Shown: positions 33,365 to 45,604 of the stretch, piece by piece | Layout of the letters: each line of letters opens with the position of its first letter | Position numbering within the stretch: the first letter of the stretch is position 1 | Assembly (NCBI GenBank): GCA_000222875.2 | Contig: AFRD01000029.1 | Coordinates: forward strand, 78,143-142,142 | Direction: 5' to 3' | Origin: Periglandula ipomoeae IasaF13 | Lineage: Eukaryota; Ascomycota; Sordariomycetes; Hypocreales; Clavicipitaceae | Length of the DNA stretch: 64,000 bases | Notes under the pieces: generated by a model | Told to the model about the DNA's origin: nothing | The model's input: only the letters and a program-made list of their open reading frames with translations | Databases searched by the model: none | Made by a program: the position numbers and the translations under genes

Positions 33365-34383
33365 ATGGACGCCCCTTCCCAGGTGCACCCCTATTACCCA
33401 CTCACGGCGTCCATCCCGTCCTACATCGCCAATGACTCGTCCGTGCCTCGCATCATCGTTACCTTTGTGGCCATGGTCGGCGTTGTCACCGGTCTAGCGT
33501 ACTGGCAGACGATGCAGAGTCCGTTACGGCTACGGCCTCTCGATAAGTTTGCCGTGGTGTGGTTTGCATTATGTTCGTGTTGCTGTTGATCACACGTGAA
33601 AACACCAGGCTAACATACTGAAGGCGGCTTTCTGCACGTCGGTTTCGAAGGTACGCGCATTCAAGCGCATAATTTTCTCGAAATCGCAGATGGACTTACA
33701 CTGACCATTTACAAGGGTACTACTTGTATAATCGTACCAATATCGCTGGCATGCAGACTATTTTTGCACAGCTCTGGAAGGAATATGCCCTCTCCGACTC
33801 TCGATATCTGACACTCGATGTTTTCATAGTTTGCATCGAATTCATCACTGCTGTGAGCAACCTAGTCTCTTGCCCATCTTCTCAGACATCCTTTTAGACA
33901 TGAGATCTCTTGCGTCTAAACCACATTTGTCATGTTAAATTATACCGTCTCGCTTGACTCGCTAACCCGCACTCTAGTTCGCATGGGGCCCCCTCAGTTG
34001 GCTCACGTACTTTGCCATCCTCACAAACTCCCCCTACCGCCACATCAACCAGGTTATTGTCTGCACGGCACATCTGTACGGCGTGGCTCTTTACTACGGA
34101 ACCAACTTTGGGGATTTCCGTGCCTCGGGCATCTCGTATAGTCGTCCTGAGTTCCAGTACTACTGGGTGTATTATGTTGCGTTGAACGCACCGTGGGCTA
34201 TCGTTCCATTTGGTATGTATTCTCAAGACGGACTTTTTTTCTGATTCTGACCTCAATAGAACCCTTTTCTTTTTCCTTATTTTGCTAATGTGTGAAATAG
34301 TCTTCCTGTACGACAGCTACAGACAAACAGCCAAAGCATTCCGAGCCCTGCGGACTCAAGAGGCTTCTCGCAAGACGCAATAA
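33365..34383 (+). CDS. EBP/EXPERA-family membrane protein (sterol isomerase-like)
   Basis: Five exons (33365-33572, 33624-33650, 33716-33852, 33978-34212, 34301-34383) give 229 residues. Exon 2 is a 27-nt micro-exon encoding GFLHVGFE. All introns are GT-AG, 51-125 nt. The EBP-type motif HVGFEGYYLYNR spans exons 1-3. Four to five hydrophobic segments follow, with DVFIVCIEFITAFAWGPLSW, HLYGVALYYGTNFGDF and FQYYWVYYVALNAPWAIVPF, and a basic cytosolic tail. Mammalian EBP is a delta8-delta7 sterol isomerase in the ER. Fungal ERG2 belongs to another family, so the substrate here is uncertain; it may act in sterol modification or be a secondary-metabolism-type EXPERA protein. Confidence 0.8.
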
Positions 34384-35459
34384 AATCCTCGATATCTATC
34401 TCTCAAAGATGAAACTTGGATCGGTTCTATGTCACTCAAGATCCAGTTATGCATCATTAATAGTACTAATGCCTTATACCCCCAATACGAGAGCCTTATT
34501 CCCGTAATACCATCTCACATATGCCACCACTTGTGTTGAACCATAGAAGTCCCAACCATATCTGCCATGCTTGCATCTCTGCATGCCCTTCCCATCGTCA
34601 CCTTCATCATGCTGTGTCTCCGAATCGTGCCTCACAGCAGTACTCTGCATCTCCATTCCTGTCCCGCGTTGCACTCTTCTAAAGACTTTTCAGCCAATGC
34701 AGTGCAGCCATCACGCTTACCAAGTTTCGAGACTCCAGCATTGGGTGTTCACCGCCGTGCGACTCATTCCTGCCGTCGTCTTGCAGCCTGGTTAAGGCTC
34801 ACGGCATCGGGGCATGACATATGGCACTGCATGAAGTGAGGCGGGACGGCGCTTGCATATGCGAGGCGCTGAGTCGGGGAGGTGTGCGGTGTAAGTTGGC
34901 ATCAAACGTGGCTGGCTTTCGAATACAGGGTTTTGTCCAGCCAAGGATTTACGTTTTGCCACAAATCCTTGTTGTCTCGCGCGATGTGAACTATTGATGC
35001 AGTGAATATTATTCGTGATATACCGTGAGACGCACGATTTCGATTCTCTGATGCAATTTGTCAGGACACTTGATACAAATCCACAAGATTTGCCGGCAGG
35101 AAAAAAAAACTTGATGTATAAACTATCTACTCAAGGAGTGAAGTGTAAAGTTCAGGTATCTAGATAGGGTCAAAGCTGGCGAAGTTTTCATCATGAGGGC
35201 CAAATTCAATCAGAGCAGTCTTTGGTCTTTCTAACAAGGGCGTCAAAGTACGCGCTCGAAAATGGATAAATCAACAAGTGACGTGAAGGAGAAGAGAACA
35301 AGTAAAGAGAAATCCAAGTACATCCAAACACAATCTCACCAGTATACCGAGCCACATTACTCCTCCCAATGACCAAATCAATGCCAGCGCGAATTCTCCC
35401 TTAAAACAAGCAATAAAAGCGCGATTTCGTCTTTGAACCTCTCATCCATCAAAACCCAA
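34384..35459. other. Intergenic region between convergent genes
   Basis: No gene recognised; AT-rich toward 35000-35400. Confidence 0.5.
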
Positions 35460-36781
35460 TCATGAAGTCTGGTCGACGGTGAAGGCGACAGTGACGACCT
35501 TCGTGGTTGGTCCGACGCCAAGCACGGACAAATCAGTCATATCATCACCTAGGAAGTACGATTCCCCATCAATCGTGATGCGCACGAGCTTGAGTTTCCG
35601 AATCCGAGCTATGTACTCTGGTGTGACACTGGAAGTTGCTGGGTTAATGTGGGCTGCGTGCTTTCGGACTATTTCGCGAGCCTTATCTTGCAGACTGCAA
35701 TAGTCAAAGGGACATTTGGCTAGTCCTCCAAAAGAACTCCAAATTGGCGACTGAAACTCGAACATGATTTCTCTGTTGATCGGCTGGCTGATGGCTGGCG
35801 ACGTGGGCTTGACATTGACCAGGCCGGGTTGGGGAGGTGGCGGACGGACGATTGTTGGAGGGGGCTTTGTCGCAAACATGTCCCATCCGAAGACGGAATC
35901 AGAGGACACTGGCTCAGGCTTGGGTTTCCATACGTCCATATTTTCGCGGTCAAAAAGTGATTGACGGACGGCTGACGTAGCGGGTGATCCTGGTCGCGGA
36001 GAAGGTGATGGTAACACCTCATCGTCGTCGTCGTCTCGACCCGCGTTTGCAGTTGCGGATGCCACTGACTTCTTGTCATCCCTCTCATCATCGGCCTCAT
36101 TATCTTCCTGTTCCTCGCCAGCTTCATCATCATCATCTTCTTCTTCTTCTTCTTCTTCTTCGTCGTCGTCGTCGTCTTCGTCGTCGTCTTCGTCTTCGTC
36201 GTTATTGTCTTCGTGATGATCTCGGTCGATGTTCGCGTCTTGACAGCTTGGACAAGAACAGATCAGATCAGGACAAGAACCAGTAGACGCCTGCTTCTCT
36301 TGAATAACCGATCGGTCCTTAATGTATGCGGGTACCTCACGGAACCCATTTTCGTCAACAAATCTCGACACCTGCATGGCAGATTCCAAGTGAAGCTTGC
36401 TCAACGCCTCGATGTACGAATCTGCTGTGGTGTAAAGGAGACAACCTCGTCGGCCATCGACCGTCTTGAGGACGTATGCACTCCATGGCGGGCTCATCGA
36501 CTTGTCCACACCTGTCACGACCGACAACCGTACATGCTCGCCGTGAACCATGCGGCAGTTGTCTAGACGTGTTGTGTCAGTTGAGGGTTCTCGCTTAGAC
36601 CCATGATATACTCAAGGAATGTAGATAGAAACTTACTCTTGATCATGCATTCGTAATCCATCGCCGAGTTCGCAGCGACAGGAGATTCCAAAGGTTGAGT
36701 CGCCGGTTGACACGAAGTGTTTCTCATGTGAAGGTAAAACGGCAATGGCTGCATAGAGGAGCCAGCAATGGTTTGAACCAT
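35460..36781 (-). CDS. Hypothetical protein with long Asp/Glu tract
   Basis: Exons 36781-36637 and 36562-35460 give 415 residues. The 74-nt intron has a GTAAGT donor and CTAG acceptor, and joins ECMIK to NNCRMVHGEHVRL in frame. An N-terminal globular part (residues about 42-130; VLKTVDGRRGCLLYTTADSY) is followed by an acidic run of roughly 50 residues around 150-200. Then come a Pro/Ser-rich linker and a C-terminal folded-looking part (KLVRITIDGESYFLGDDMTDL). Six Cys lie in the first 115 residues, including SCPDLICSCPSC. No signal peptide or known domain was recognised. The layout suggests a nuclear or cytosolic protein; function unknown. Confidence 0.7.
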
Positions 36782-38894
36782 TATCACCCTTGCAATATCC
36801 TGTTGCGATTGTCGCGAATGTTAAGGGTACTCTTGATTTTCGGAGGGGCAGCAGTTCCAATCTTCGTTACGTCAAAAGAATGAAGTGTATAAGAGATCAA
36901 AAGAGGAAAAAGTCAAGTTTCAAAGGAAGAATCCGCATCTTTTATAGTTGGGACTTTCCCAATCGCATTTCTACCAAATCGTACACCCCCGTCGGCTCAT
37001 TGCCTGTTCGAGTGCTGTTTCGAACAGCAAGACAACCCCGGTAACACGGTAACACAAAACCTTCCACTTCCCGAACAATCAGAATCTCTCACTCATGGAT
37101 AAATCGCCAAGGGGGGGCGTGCGTGTCGACTTCTTCTCGCCCAACACAGTCACTCTATGCGCCCCGGTCTAGCGAACAAACAAAAAAGAGCAAGGCACCA
37201 CCAACCAATCTCCGAACAGGACGCCCAGACGAGCCGTTGTGAACACAGGAGGCATATCAAGACGATGTCTATATCGAATTTACCAAACGGGCCATGCAAA
37301 AAACAAGGCGACCAATGGACAGCGAATAGCCCGGCTCTTTTTGGTATTTAGATCCCTGACCGTAAGGGTGGATCTTTTCTTGGGGGCGGCCACACGAATC
37401 TGGTCAACTTACAATGTTTGTCCGATGAGTATTATGGGAAACACAAGTGTGGTCTTGGAATTAGAAAAGTGTGACTCAAATGACAACTGCTGTTCAAATC
37501 GAGTGTGCTTATTTTCTTGCCAGGTTTCTTCGGATCAAAACTGTCCTCTAGTTCATTTACATGGCACCCCTGATGTCCAATGCATATGCGCCTGGCAAGC
37601 GTGCATCGGCACACGGGGACAAGGATTCTCTCACAGCACAGAACAGCGCACAGTCCATCGTAGTGCAGACGGACAAGCGTCAAGATGAAGAGAGGTGATC
37701 TAGTGTGTACCTTGTGCAGGTATGCAGGTGGTCATCGGAGCCATGGTTTCACTTACACCTACACCACGATGCCGGACAAGACTAGCCCGGCTTACACATT
37801 CGAGATTTTGTTTCAACGTCCGGACATCCTAGACACTTACATCATTCCGTCACAATATAGAAACATGACCAAGTCAAGATTTCTGCACAAAAGCCGACCG
37901 CGTGTCCTCTGGTTCCATCAGGCTTTTTTTTCTTCCAACATACTACGACTTTTGAGGCACCGGCCCAATATATCGCCAGTTTCAACCTTTCGGGCCCCCT
38001 GTCCCACTACCACTCTTCATCTCCGTCGTCTCCCACCCTCCCCCTTCCAACCTCTCATGCACAAATCACCCATCGTATTACAACAAAAGGCCCAAATGGC
38101 GTGTCACTGTCGCTGTTCATCACTCGTGTCTCAGACCGACGGTGTGTTATCGAGTGCGGTGAGAAACGGCGCGGCCCAAATTGGGCTGCCAGCCTCGCCA
38201 CACACGGACTGATTGACTCTCACAGCTCGACACAGTCTGCCGCCTCACTTTTTATTCAACCTGTGTGCATCATACGGCAATTTATCACCGTTCCTGTCCG
38301 GATAATTATGGAATGTTGCGAATCCCGTGTTTTCCGTCTAACCCGTTCACTTGATGATCAGAAACCCCCCGTGTTCGAACATTTGCTGTCGCGTTTACTT
38401 TTCCGTCAACTCACCAGTCTCTTCTTCGATGAATCAGCATCTCATGTCATTTCGCCAAGTCAGGTTTCCGTAGACTGGGCGGTGTTTCTTTTCAGGCACG
38501 CATGGCTTTTGATTGATCCAGGAAATCGACATTGTAGACTGGTTATTGTGGCGAATCAAACGCCTGACTTTGGAATTCATTGGTTCTCGTCGTGCATGAG
38601 CTGGCTGCAAGGTTAGGCACAGGGCCATGCAGTATGACTCGGTGTTTTTTAGCACCAGCCACGACACTGCATGAATGGAAATGGGAATTATTGAACCTAT
38701 TGCAGTGGACCACATGGAAGGCTGTTTGCCAAACAAGGAAGAAACATTTTTATCCAATCGCAAAGTGTAGAGCGGCTCGCAAGGAAGAAAGAGTCATCTT
38801 GTACGAGAGAAAATCGTCATGGATAGAAAGAAGCTGCTTCTCATCATGGAATATAGTTTGCAAAGTCTTCAAAAATCGCCTTGAACCAAACATC
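36782..38894. other. Long intergenic region
   Basis: About 2.1 kb without a supported gene, between the 5' end of the acidic-tract gene and the 3' end of NUP82. An ATG-initiated frame at 37561-37698 encodes 45 polar residues ending TDKRQDEER, but no continuation exon was found. Pyrimidine-rich stretches occur near 38010-38070. Confidence 0.4.
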
Positions 38895-41641
38895 TTATAC
38901 TGTCTGCTGGAGCCTTTCTAGTCTTGCCGTCACCGCCTCGACTAGTGCACTTTCTCTAGCAATTAATCCTTGGACCTGTTGCAGCTTTGAGCGTCGGATA
39001 TCTGAGGGGATTCTCAAGTCTCCCGCCGGTGCCGCTTCCACCTCGCCTGTCTTCTTCAAAGCCTCCACATCCGCCACCAAGTCCGTCTGTAACTTCTTCA
39101 CTTCTTCCAGGCGCCTCCATAACTGCTTCGACTGTTGTTGTGGAGTAGTGCTGCTTGCCTCCTGGCCACCTGACGAGGACGATGCTGATCCCAAGATGTT
39201 GGTATCCAATGACCGCACCTCCTCTAAGAATGCACGTTCCTTGGTGCTTAGATCTCGCGTCGTAGCCTTGCCGACAGTCTTATGCAAGTTGTCCACTCGT
39301 TTACTGAGGCGCTCCTGCCGATCTTTAGCCTCGGCAATGCGGCGATCATACATTGCATTCTCAGCCTCATCGTCTCGGTCGACACCATTGATTGTATCGA
39401 TCTTGCCCTTGACCTCGTTGGCCTTGCGTACTTGCTGACGCAATTCCGATTGGAGCAATTCGCATCGTCTGAATACTTCGGCTGCCGCTACTCCCAATTT
39501 GTATGTCTCGTCACTTAGCACCTTATGCGCATCTGTGAATATCTGCAGCGTGAGGGGGCTCAGCTTCACTTCCTGGTTCACCACCGTCTTGTGACGAGAT
39601 GTCCGTAGCCGCTCCAGTAGAGTCGGCAGAGCTGACCCCTCGTCAAAGACATGGGGTGGATGGTAGACTGGTCGCGGTTCGTAAAAGTCAAGTGGCGCCA
39701 TGCTGGCCTCTCGTTCTCTGACAGGGCTTTCCTGCCGGATCGGGGCGAGATCAATGTCAGGGGTTTCGAAGGTCAGAGAGATCGGTTCGTAGGGTGTCGA
39801 CGAAAGGAGGAAATATCCAAGATCTGGATCCCTGATCGCCACCGATGTTGCGAGTGGCACACCCACATCGGCACTTGGCTGCGCATAGATCCTGTCCCTA
39901 GAGGACTGCGAGTTGACCAATAAGCCGATCCTGAAGTCAGTGCCAGCCTCATGCTCTCCTTGTAGCTCTCCTTCTAGGCGGAAAATCCACGAAGTCAACG
40001 AGATGAAAGTGATTGCCGCGTGATGCGTCACGAAAAAGCTGTACCTCGACATCACGTCCACGCTGAAAACCGGCCAGCTGTCTTCATTCACCTCAACGGG
40101 GCTCATGGTATCAATGGCTTGGAAAGCGAGGAGTGTTGGTGTGCTCGTTGGTACTGGAACACGACCAAGCTTTGATTTGTTTTTCGGCGGTAACCATTGC
40201 GCCTGCACGCCCTCGAGATCAAGGTACACTCGGACTTGTCCACTGGCAGAGAGCAGGCAAATGACAGGCAGAGACAGACCTTCCTGATCGCCATCGTCCA
40301 AGTCGAGATCGTCCTCTTCCCCCATCATGAGCTCATCCGTCTCTGTCTTTTTGCCAATGACCAGAATATCTGTAATAGTAGTGTCCAGATCATCCCCAAT
40401 CTCAGCGTCCGAGTCAAGGAAGAATGGACCTTGTAGTCTCGGGACTACTCCCGGTCGCGATGGTCGAGTAAATACTTCCACAATCGGCTCTCCAGGTAAT
40501 GTGTCTTGAATTTGGGGCTCCTGCGCGTCCAGTTCACTCATCCACTGCAGTTGCTGCTGGGCAAGCAACTTCTCGTTCTCATCCACGTTTGGATCGTCCT
40601 CGATACTACCGACAGTCGTGACAATGGATACCGACAGAGACAGAATCAACGTTGGTGGAGGAGCCCAGCGCTGTGGAAGCAAAGGACATAGTGCGTAAAC
40701 GTCGCCCTCTCGCATGGCGATCCAGAGCGTCATGGGATTCCAGCCTCCCGAGCCCTTAGTCGCGAAGCTGGCTGCCGCTACCTCCATCTCGAACGAATCC
40801 GGAGAAAATGCCTTGTTTGTCGTTGAAGTGGACGCAGAGAAGTTCTGATCGAGTGTCGTTCCATCCGCGAGCTTCTTGAGATCCACTGAAGTTGTTGGAG
40901 AGTCGAAAGACCAGCGATCCTGGGTTGATAATTCCCATACTCGAACAATGGCATCTACAGTCACAGTGACGATGCAGGAGCCGTTAACTCCCAGCGGATG
41001 CCAGAAGGCTGACATGATAGGTGAGCGAGAAGTAACATGAGTCGTTGGACCGAGCGTAAATATCTTGGGTCGTAGCGGAGACGTATCATCGCTCGTAAGA
41101 TGTGAAGAGTCTGGAAGAGCACAAATGTGAACAGTGTGTGTTGTGAGGATAGCAAGATAGTTGGAGTTTGGTGAAATGACCAGCTGTCGAATATCGTCTG
41201 CTACAGGAGTTTTGATGATCTATGAAAATGGTTAGCATAGGATTTAAAGGCCCGTCAAGCTAGCTTGACGTGAAGAGGACATTGTTGGCGTACCCTCAAT
41301 CCAGCTGCACCAGAGAGCTCTCCATCGCCTTCAATTGACTGGATAGAATCTTCTCTCTTGATGCGAACTCCGGCAGAGCCTGATCTCCCTCGAGCATGCC
41401 TCGTTGACCATTCATCCTTAAGATAGGCCAAGTCAGCCCATCGAATTTCCTTGCCGACAGCAACAAAGACTTCGGTCCCGCGGCGTGCAATCGTTCTTCT
41501 CGGGCCCAGTATCGACTGATTCTTGGAGGCTGGTGCAAGAGCTCGAGATCGAGCTGCTTCCACAGATGGCTCAAACAGTTGGTGTCCGGGGGCATTGGCG
41601 CTGGACAGCCATGGCGCCGAGTAGGATTTGATCTTGGGCAT
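38895..41641 (-). CDS. NUP82: Nuclear pore complex protein NUP82/NUP88
   Basis: Cytoplasmic-face nucleoporin that anchors the mRNA-export platform. Exons 41641-41294 and 41219-38895 give 890 residues. The 74-nt intron joins GAAGLR to IIKTPVADDIRQL in frame. The N-terminal two-thirds is a beta-propeller: LVISPNSNYLAILTTHTVHI, SAFWHPLGVNGSCIVTVTVDAIVRVWEL and NPMTLWIAMREGDVYALCPLLP are typical Nup82 blades. The C-terminal third is coiled coil (about residues 690-890, e.g. QVRKANEVKGKIDTIN and AKDRQERLSKRVDNLHKTV), used to assemble with Nup159 and Nsp1. No frame damage. It lies divergent from CBP20, another mRNA cap/export factor. Confidence 0.9.
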
Positions 41642-42720
41642 ATCGTTTTCCAGCTCCTCGGGGAGAGCTCAGTGCTGCGCGGGATATTCGATCTACGCAA
41701 TGTGGCAAATTAACTGAATTTTGCAGTGTACGGAAGGTCTCAATAAGCAGAATAAACGGATGCCGTCCGGATGCCAGGGCACTGATGCTGAGGTTGACTG
41801 GAAGCTTGCGATGCTGGGCCAAAAAGTTGAGAAGGCTGGCAGGCAACGGCTGCGAAAAAGCGCGATCCAGGTCCGTTAGCGCGCGTTTGGACTGGCTGGG
41901 CCAGCTCAACTGGGCTGGTCCAGGTATCCACCCTTCCTCCAGCTGGCAAGCTTCATGTTCACAAAAGTGCACGTAAAGGCGGCTAAGGACGATAGACCGA
42001 ACTACAATGCAGGGAATAAAAGTAATTAGAAAAGTCATTGACGAATGGTTCAAGATTGCTCTTTTACACTGCCGACGCACTTGTGTGTGGGAATAGAGTA
42101 CGATGTTCATTCGGGCCATGCCTCCAGCAATCCAAACCAACAGATCACACTGTCACTTTTCGTCACCACCGATGCTCGCGGACCCTCGATCAGGCAATAA
42201 AGGTAATAGAGGGCTGATTGAGGCTTTTATTGTGGTATATCAACTACTTTGAACATGAGCAGCCCTTATCAAGGCTCTAAGCGACTGAAGTGCTAGCCCC
42301 AGCAGCAATTACGTTCCGTTCGTGGCTGGGTTTCTAGAGGACTGTGTAAGTAGAAAAGATTCCTCTTCTGCATTGCCACTATTCCCAATTCCAGTAAGGC
42401 TACATATCCCGCGGGAAACAATCACTGGCTCGAGATGCCAGTTTCGTAATCCCTGTCCTGTTGCCATGAAGGGAGCATCTGCGCTGAGCTGCGAGTTGGG
42501 ACCGGAGCCTTGAGCTTAGCCTGCACCAAAACAGCTATTCAAGGGTGGGTCTCCAATTCGACTGCGAAACTCAACTCTCTAAATTGCATCACATTCGACT
42601 CTTTCCGAACTGCAACACGCCGCCGAGCTGCCCTCGAACAAACCTCGCTTCAAAACCGAAATTCTCATACAAAATCGGCACCTCTCCTACTCTGCGCATT
42701 CACCACAAGCCATCGGCAAG
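41642..42720. other. Divergent promoter region of NUP82 and CBP20
   Basis: No gene recognised; open frames here are shadows. Confidence 0.5.
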
Positions 42721-43339
42721 ATGCGCCACGGCCCCAGAAGCACAGTAGATCGTCTTGATCGACCAAGCGCATACTTCACAAGCAGGGTACGACACGGCCC
42801 AACAAAGTTCCAGCGACTCGATCCATTGCCTACAATTCTTCCTCTGTCAAGAACTTCGTCTAATAATTCTCTAGAACAAGCGTAGACACGACCGCGACGA
42901 CGACACAAACGGCCAAGACGCCCCTCAAGAACCACAGCCCGACCCGCTCGCCAACTCAGGCACCCTCTACGTCGGCAACCTCTCCTTCTACACAACCGAG
43001 GAGCAGGTCTATGAATTATTCTCCAAATGCGGAGAAATCAAGCGTCTCGTCATGGGACTTGACAGGTTTCAAAAGACGCCATGTGGGTTCTGCTTCGTAG
43101 AGTACTACACGCACCAGGATGCGCTGGATTGCATGAAGTATATCGGGGGAACAAAGCTCGACGAGCGTGTTATCCGAACGGATTTGGATCCCGGATTCGA
43201 GGAGGGCAGACAGTACGGTCGAGGCAAGAGCGGCGGGCAGGTGAGAGATGAGTATCGAGAGGACTACGATGAGGGACGGGGTGGAATTGGTAGGGCGTTA
43301 CAGCAGAGGGACTATGATGACGAGGACCGCTACAGGTAG
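42721..43339 (+). CDS. CBC2: Nuclear cap-binding protein subunit 2 (CBP20)
   Basis: Small subunit of the nuclear cap-binding complex that binds the m7G cap of transcripts. Exons 42721-42786 and 42875-43339 give 176 residues, the usual size. The 88-nt intron has donor GTACGA, branch TCTAAT and acceptor CTCTAG. A second AAG acceptor six nt later would drop two residues. A single RRM spans residues about 47-120, with RNP2 TLYVGNLSFYT and RNP1 CGFCFVEYY. Cap-stacking Tyr residues are in the N-terminal SAYFTSR and the RRM. The tail RTDLDPGFEEGRQYGRGKSGGQVRDEYR is characteristic of CBP20. Confidence 0.95.
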
Positions 43340-43787
43340 ATGATGGCGAAATTCCTGAGGTTAGTCGGAGGATATTTCGGCGTAATGGAATAGTGATGGG
43401 GACAAGAGCCCTTTCGATGGGCCAATGTACAATTTCAATACCAAAGGCATGATGTTCAAGTTGATGTCTATGCTCGCGATGCGACGGTGACAATTTTCTA
43501 TCTCTTTGTTGATACATTCGTAAGTGATTTTTTTTTTGCAGTAATAAAAACAATGCGCCGTATTATAATGGTACAGAGTGACCTGCTGCCGCAGCCGTTC
43601 ACAGTTCCTATGCTCCCCTCAACATGTCCAACATATCCCAGCGCCTCTGCAAGATCCGTAGACCGTCTCCAAAGGTGTCTACACTGACTACAAGGCTACC
43701 ACCATTATCAGTTGCATCCTTCCACTCCCCTTTAATCCGCAATCGTTACATTCCTCCCATCGATCGACATCGCCGTTCCGTAAAGCC
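43340..43787. other. Convergent 3' intergenic region
   Basis: 3' flanks of CBP20 and the mitochondrial ribosomal gene; nothing else seen. Confidence 0.5.
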
Positions 43788-44202
43788 TTAATAACCAGGA
43801 GGATTGACTCGTTGCGATACCCTCGTCCACTTGGGCAATTCTGCACCCACGTCAGCATATAAGTCCCCTTTGCCCCTTCTTCAACATTCCAATGATGCAC
43901 AGATGTGCGGAGCCAAACTCACTGTGAATTCCCTTTCTGTACCTCTTCGCCTTGCGATCAAACATGGTATATTTGTCCTTGGGCAGCATCTCCGCCTCCG
44001 TGGGCATTTCGGCCTTCCATCTCTCCAGAGCCTCCAGCGTCTGTCCCTTCTTCGCAAGAGCCGCGTCGAGCGTAACCACCACGTTGTCCACGGCGCGGAG
44101 TCGCAATCTGTGACGGCGTTTTTGGAATCGCGATAGTCGCCAGGGGATCTTCCACAGGAGACCTCCCGAGAGGGGATTCGTTATCCGGAATGGGCCGAAC
44201 AT
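43788..44202 (-). CDS. MRPL31: Mitochondrial large-subunit ribosomal protein mL60 (MRPL31)
   Basis: Fungal-specific protein of the mitochondrial 54S subunit. Exons 44202-43923 and 43840-43788 give 110 residues. The 82-nt intron has a GTGAGT donor and GCAG acceptor, and joins RKGIHS to KLPKWTRVSQRVNPPGY (the codons around the junction read CAC AAA). Diagnostic start: MFGPFRITNPLSGGLLWKIPW, then FQKRRHRLRLRAVDNVV and KWKAEMP-like PTEAEMLPKDKYTMFDRK. The N-terminus is basic, serving both import and rRNA binding. It lies divergent from TRS20. High confidence from strong match to the family pattern and length. Confidence 0.93.
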
Positions 44203-44596
44203 TGTTTTCTCTGTAATATGTACCCAATCGACGCTTGATTTTTCCTAGCCCCCTAAAATGCAGATAGGACGTGGATTGTCGTGAGGATATGAAGTCGCTG
44301 GCGGCTTTTCGGCAGAATGGGAAACTTTTCGAGATTCGAGTCCTCCAATCGGCAACGGCCAGTAGCTGGGCGCAGACTCGGCCGTGGTGGAGCGGATTAA
44401 TTGCACTTCCCGTGCCTTTGGCTGCCGGCCCAGCGCCTGGCCCCGCTGAGCATAGTCCCCACCACTTCAGCTCCTGCGACGTACTGCGCAGAAACAACAG
44501 CAATACCATACCGACCGCCGTTCCCTAATACCAAGGACAGGAATCCGTGTCAGAGCGCAATACCCGTGTCGCGCAGGCGCGAATGTCCTCCCCAGA
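44203..44596. other. Divergent promoter region of MRPL31 and TRS20
   Basis: About 390 nt shared by two housekeeping genes; no further element identified. Confidence 0.5.
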
Positions 44597-45198
44597 ATGA
44601 GCTACTACTTCGCCATTGTCGGCGCCCAAGACAATCCCCTCTTCGAATACGAATTCGGCACATCCAAGCAAGGCGGCGATGGACAGTCCCGCTTCAACGA
44701 CCAGCTCCGCCACCTGAACCAGTTCATTCTGCACTCGAGTCTGGATATAGCTGAGGAGGTACAATGGGGACAAGGTCAAATGTACGTTCTCTTCGGTTCT
44801 GTCTGGACTTTTGCTTGCCATTAATGCGGCATGGGGATATACAAGCCCTCGAGATACGGAAAAGGCCTTAGAGAAGCTGACAAGGGAAAAGGTACCTGAA
44901 ATGCATTGACAAATTCTTCAACAACTACATATCATGTTTCGTCACCGGCGCCAACGTCAAATTCCTCCTCCTACACCAACCTACTGTTCCTACATCCACG
45001 AGCTCCTCCCGATCATCTACCGCTATTGGCGCGAATCCCACCAGCCCTGCGACAGAAGAGGCTATCAAGATGTTCTTCACAGAAGTATACGATAGCTGGG
45101 TCAAGGCGATTATGAACCCATTCTACAAAGCCAACACAGAAGTCACGAGCCCAGTATTCAAACAGAGAGTGGCTGCTGCAGGAAGAAAGTACTTGTAG
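44597..45198 (+). CDS. TRS20: TRAPP complex subunit TRS20 (sedlin/TRAPPC2)
   Basis: Core subunit of the TRAPP complexes that activate Ypt1/Rab1 in ER-Golgi traffic. Exons 44597-44781 and 44892-45198 give 163 residues. The 110-nt intron splits an ATG codon (CAAAT|GTACGT ... AAAAG|GTACCTG). The longin-like fold is evident: MSYYFAIVGAQDNPLFEYEF, FNDQLRHLNQFILHSSLDI, YLKCIDKFFNNYISCFVTGANVKFLLLH, and the C-terminal FFTEVYDSWVKAIMNPFYKAN and FKQRV. A Ser/Thr-rich insert (residues about 102-125) between strands is a common fungal feature. Intact. Confidence 0.95.
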
Positions 45199-45604
45199 AG
45201 AGCGGTGTAACCCACGTGAATGATAGACATGTAAGGACAACTTAGCCATAATGAGACCACGACAAATAGATGGGAGCCCGGAACACCTCAAGCATTATGT
45301 ACACTAGGCCAAGGTATCACAGTCACGCGAGAATTAAAAGTGTTGAAAGTTTCATGTGGTATTTGCCTCTGTGCGGGTCGTCTCGTCTTTGCAAGGACGC
45401 CCTGATGATTTCTCGTAAAACCCAGTTCCCTCCCCAAACGCCAAAATATCAAAACAGTCCCATGCTGTAGCCCGTCATTTGAGCCTATTCTTCCCGATGG
45501 TTCCCTAGCCTTCCAATACCCTTGTGACCCTCCACTGAAGCCCGTTTATATGATGTACAAAGTCAGGCCATCTGAGTTGATGTGAAATAAAGAGCAGACT
45601 ACGC
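45199..45604. other. Convergent 3' intergenic region
   Basis: 3' flanks of TRS20 and histone H4; nothing else seen. Confidence 0.5.

Noticed and set aside
37561..37698. 45-codon ATG frame ending TDKRQDEER as a first exon
   Set aside because: No downstream exon, no domain and no supporting splice site beyond chance.
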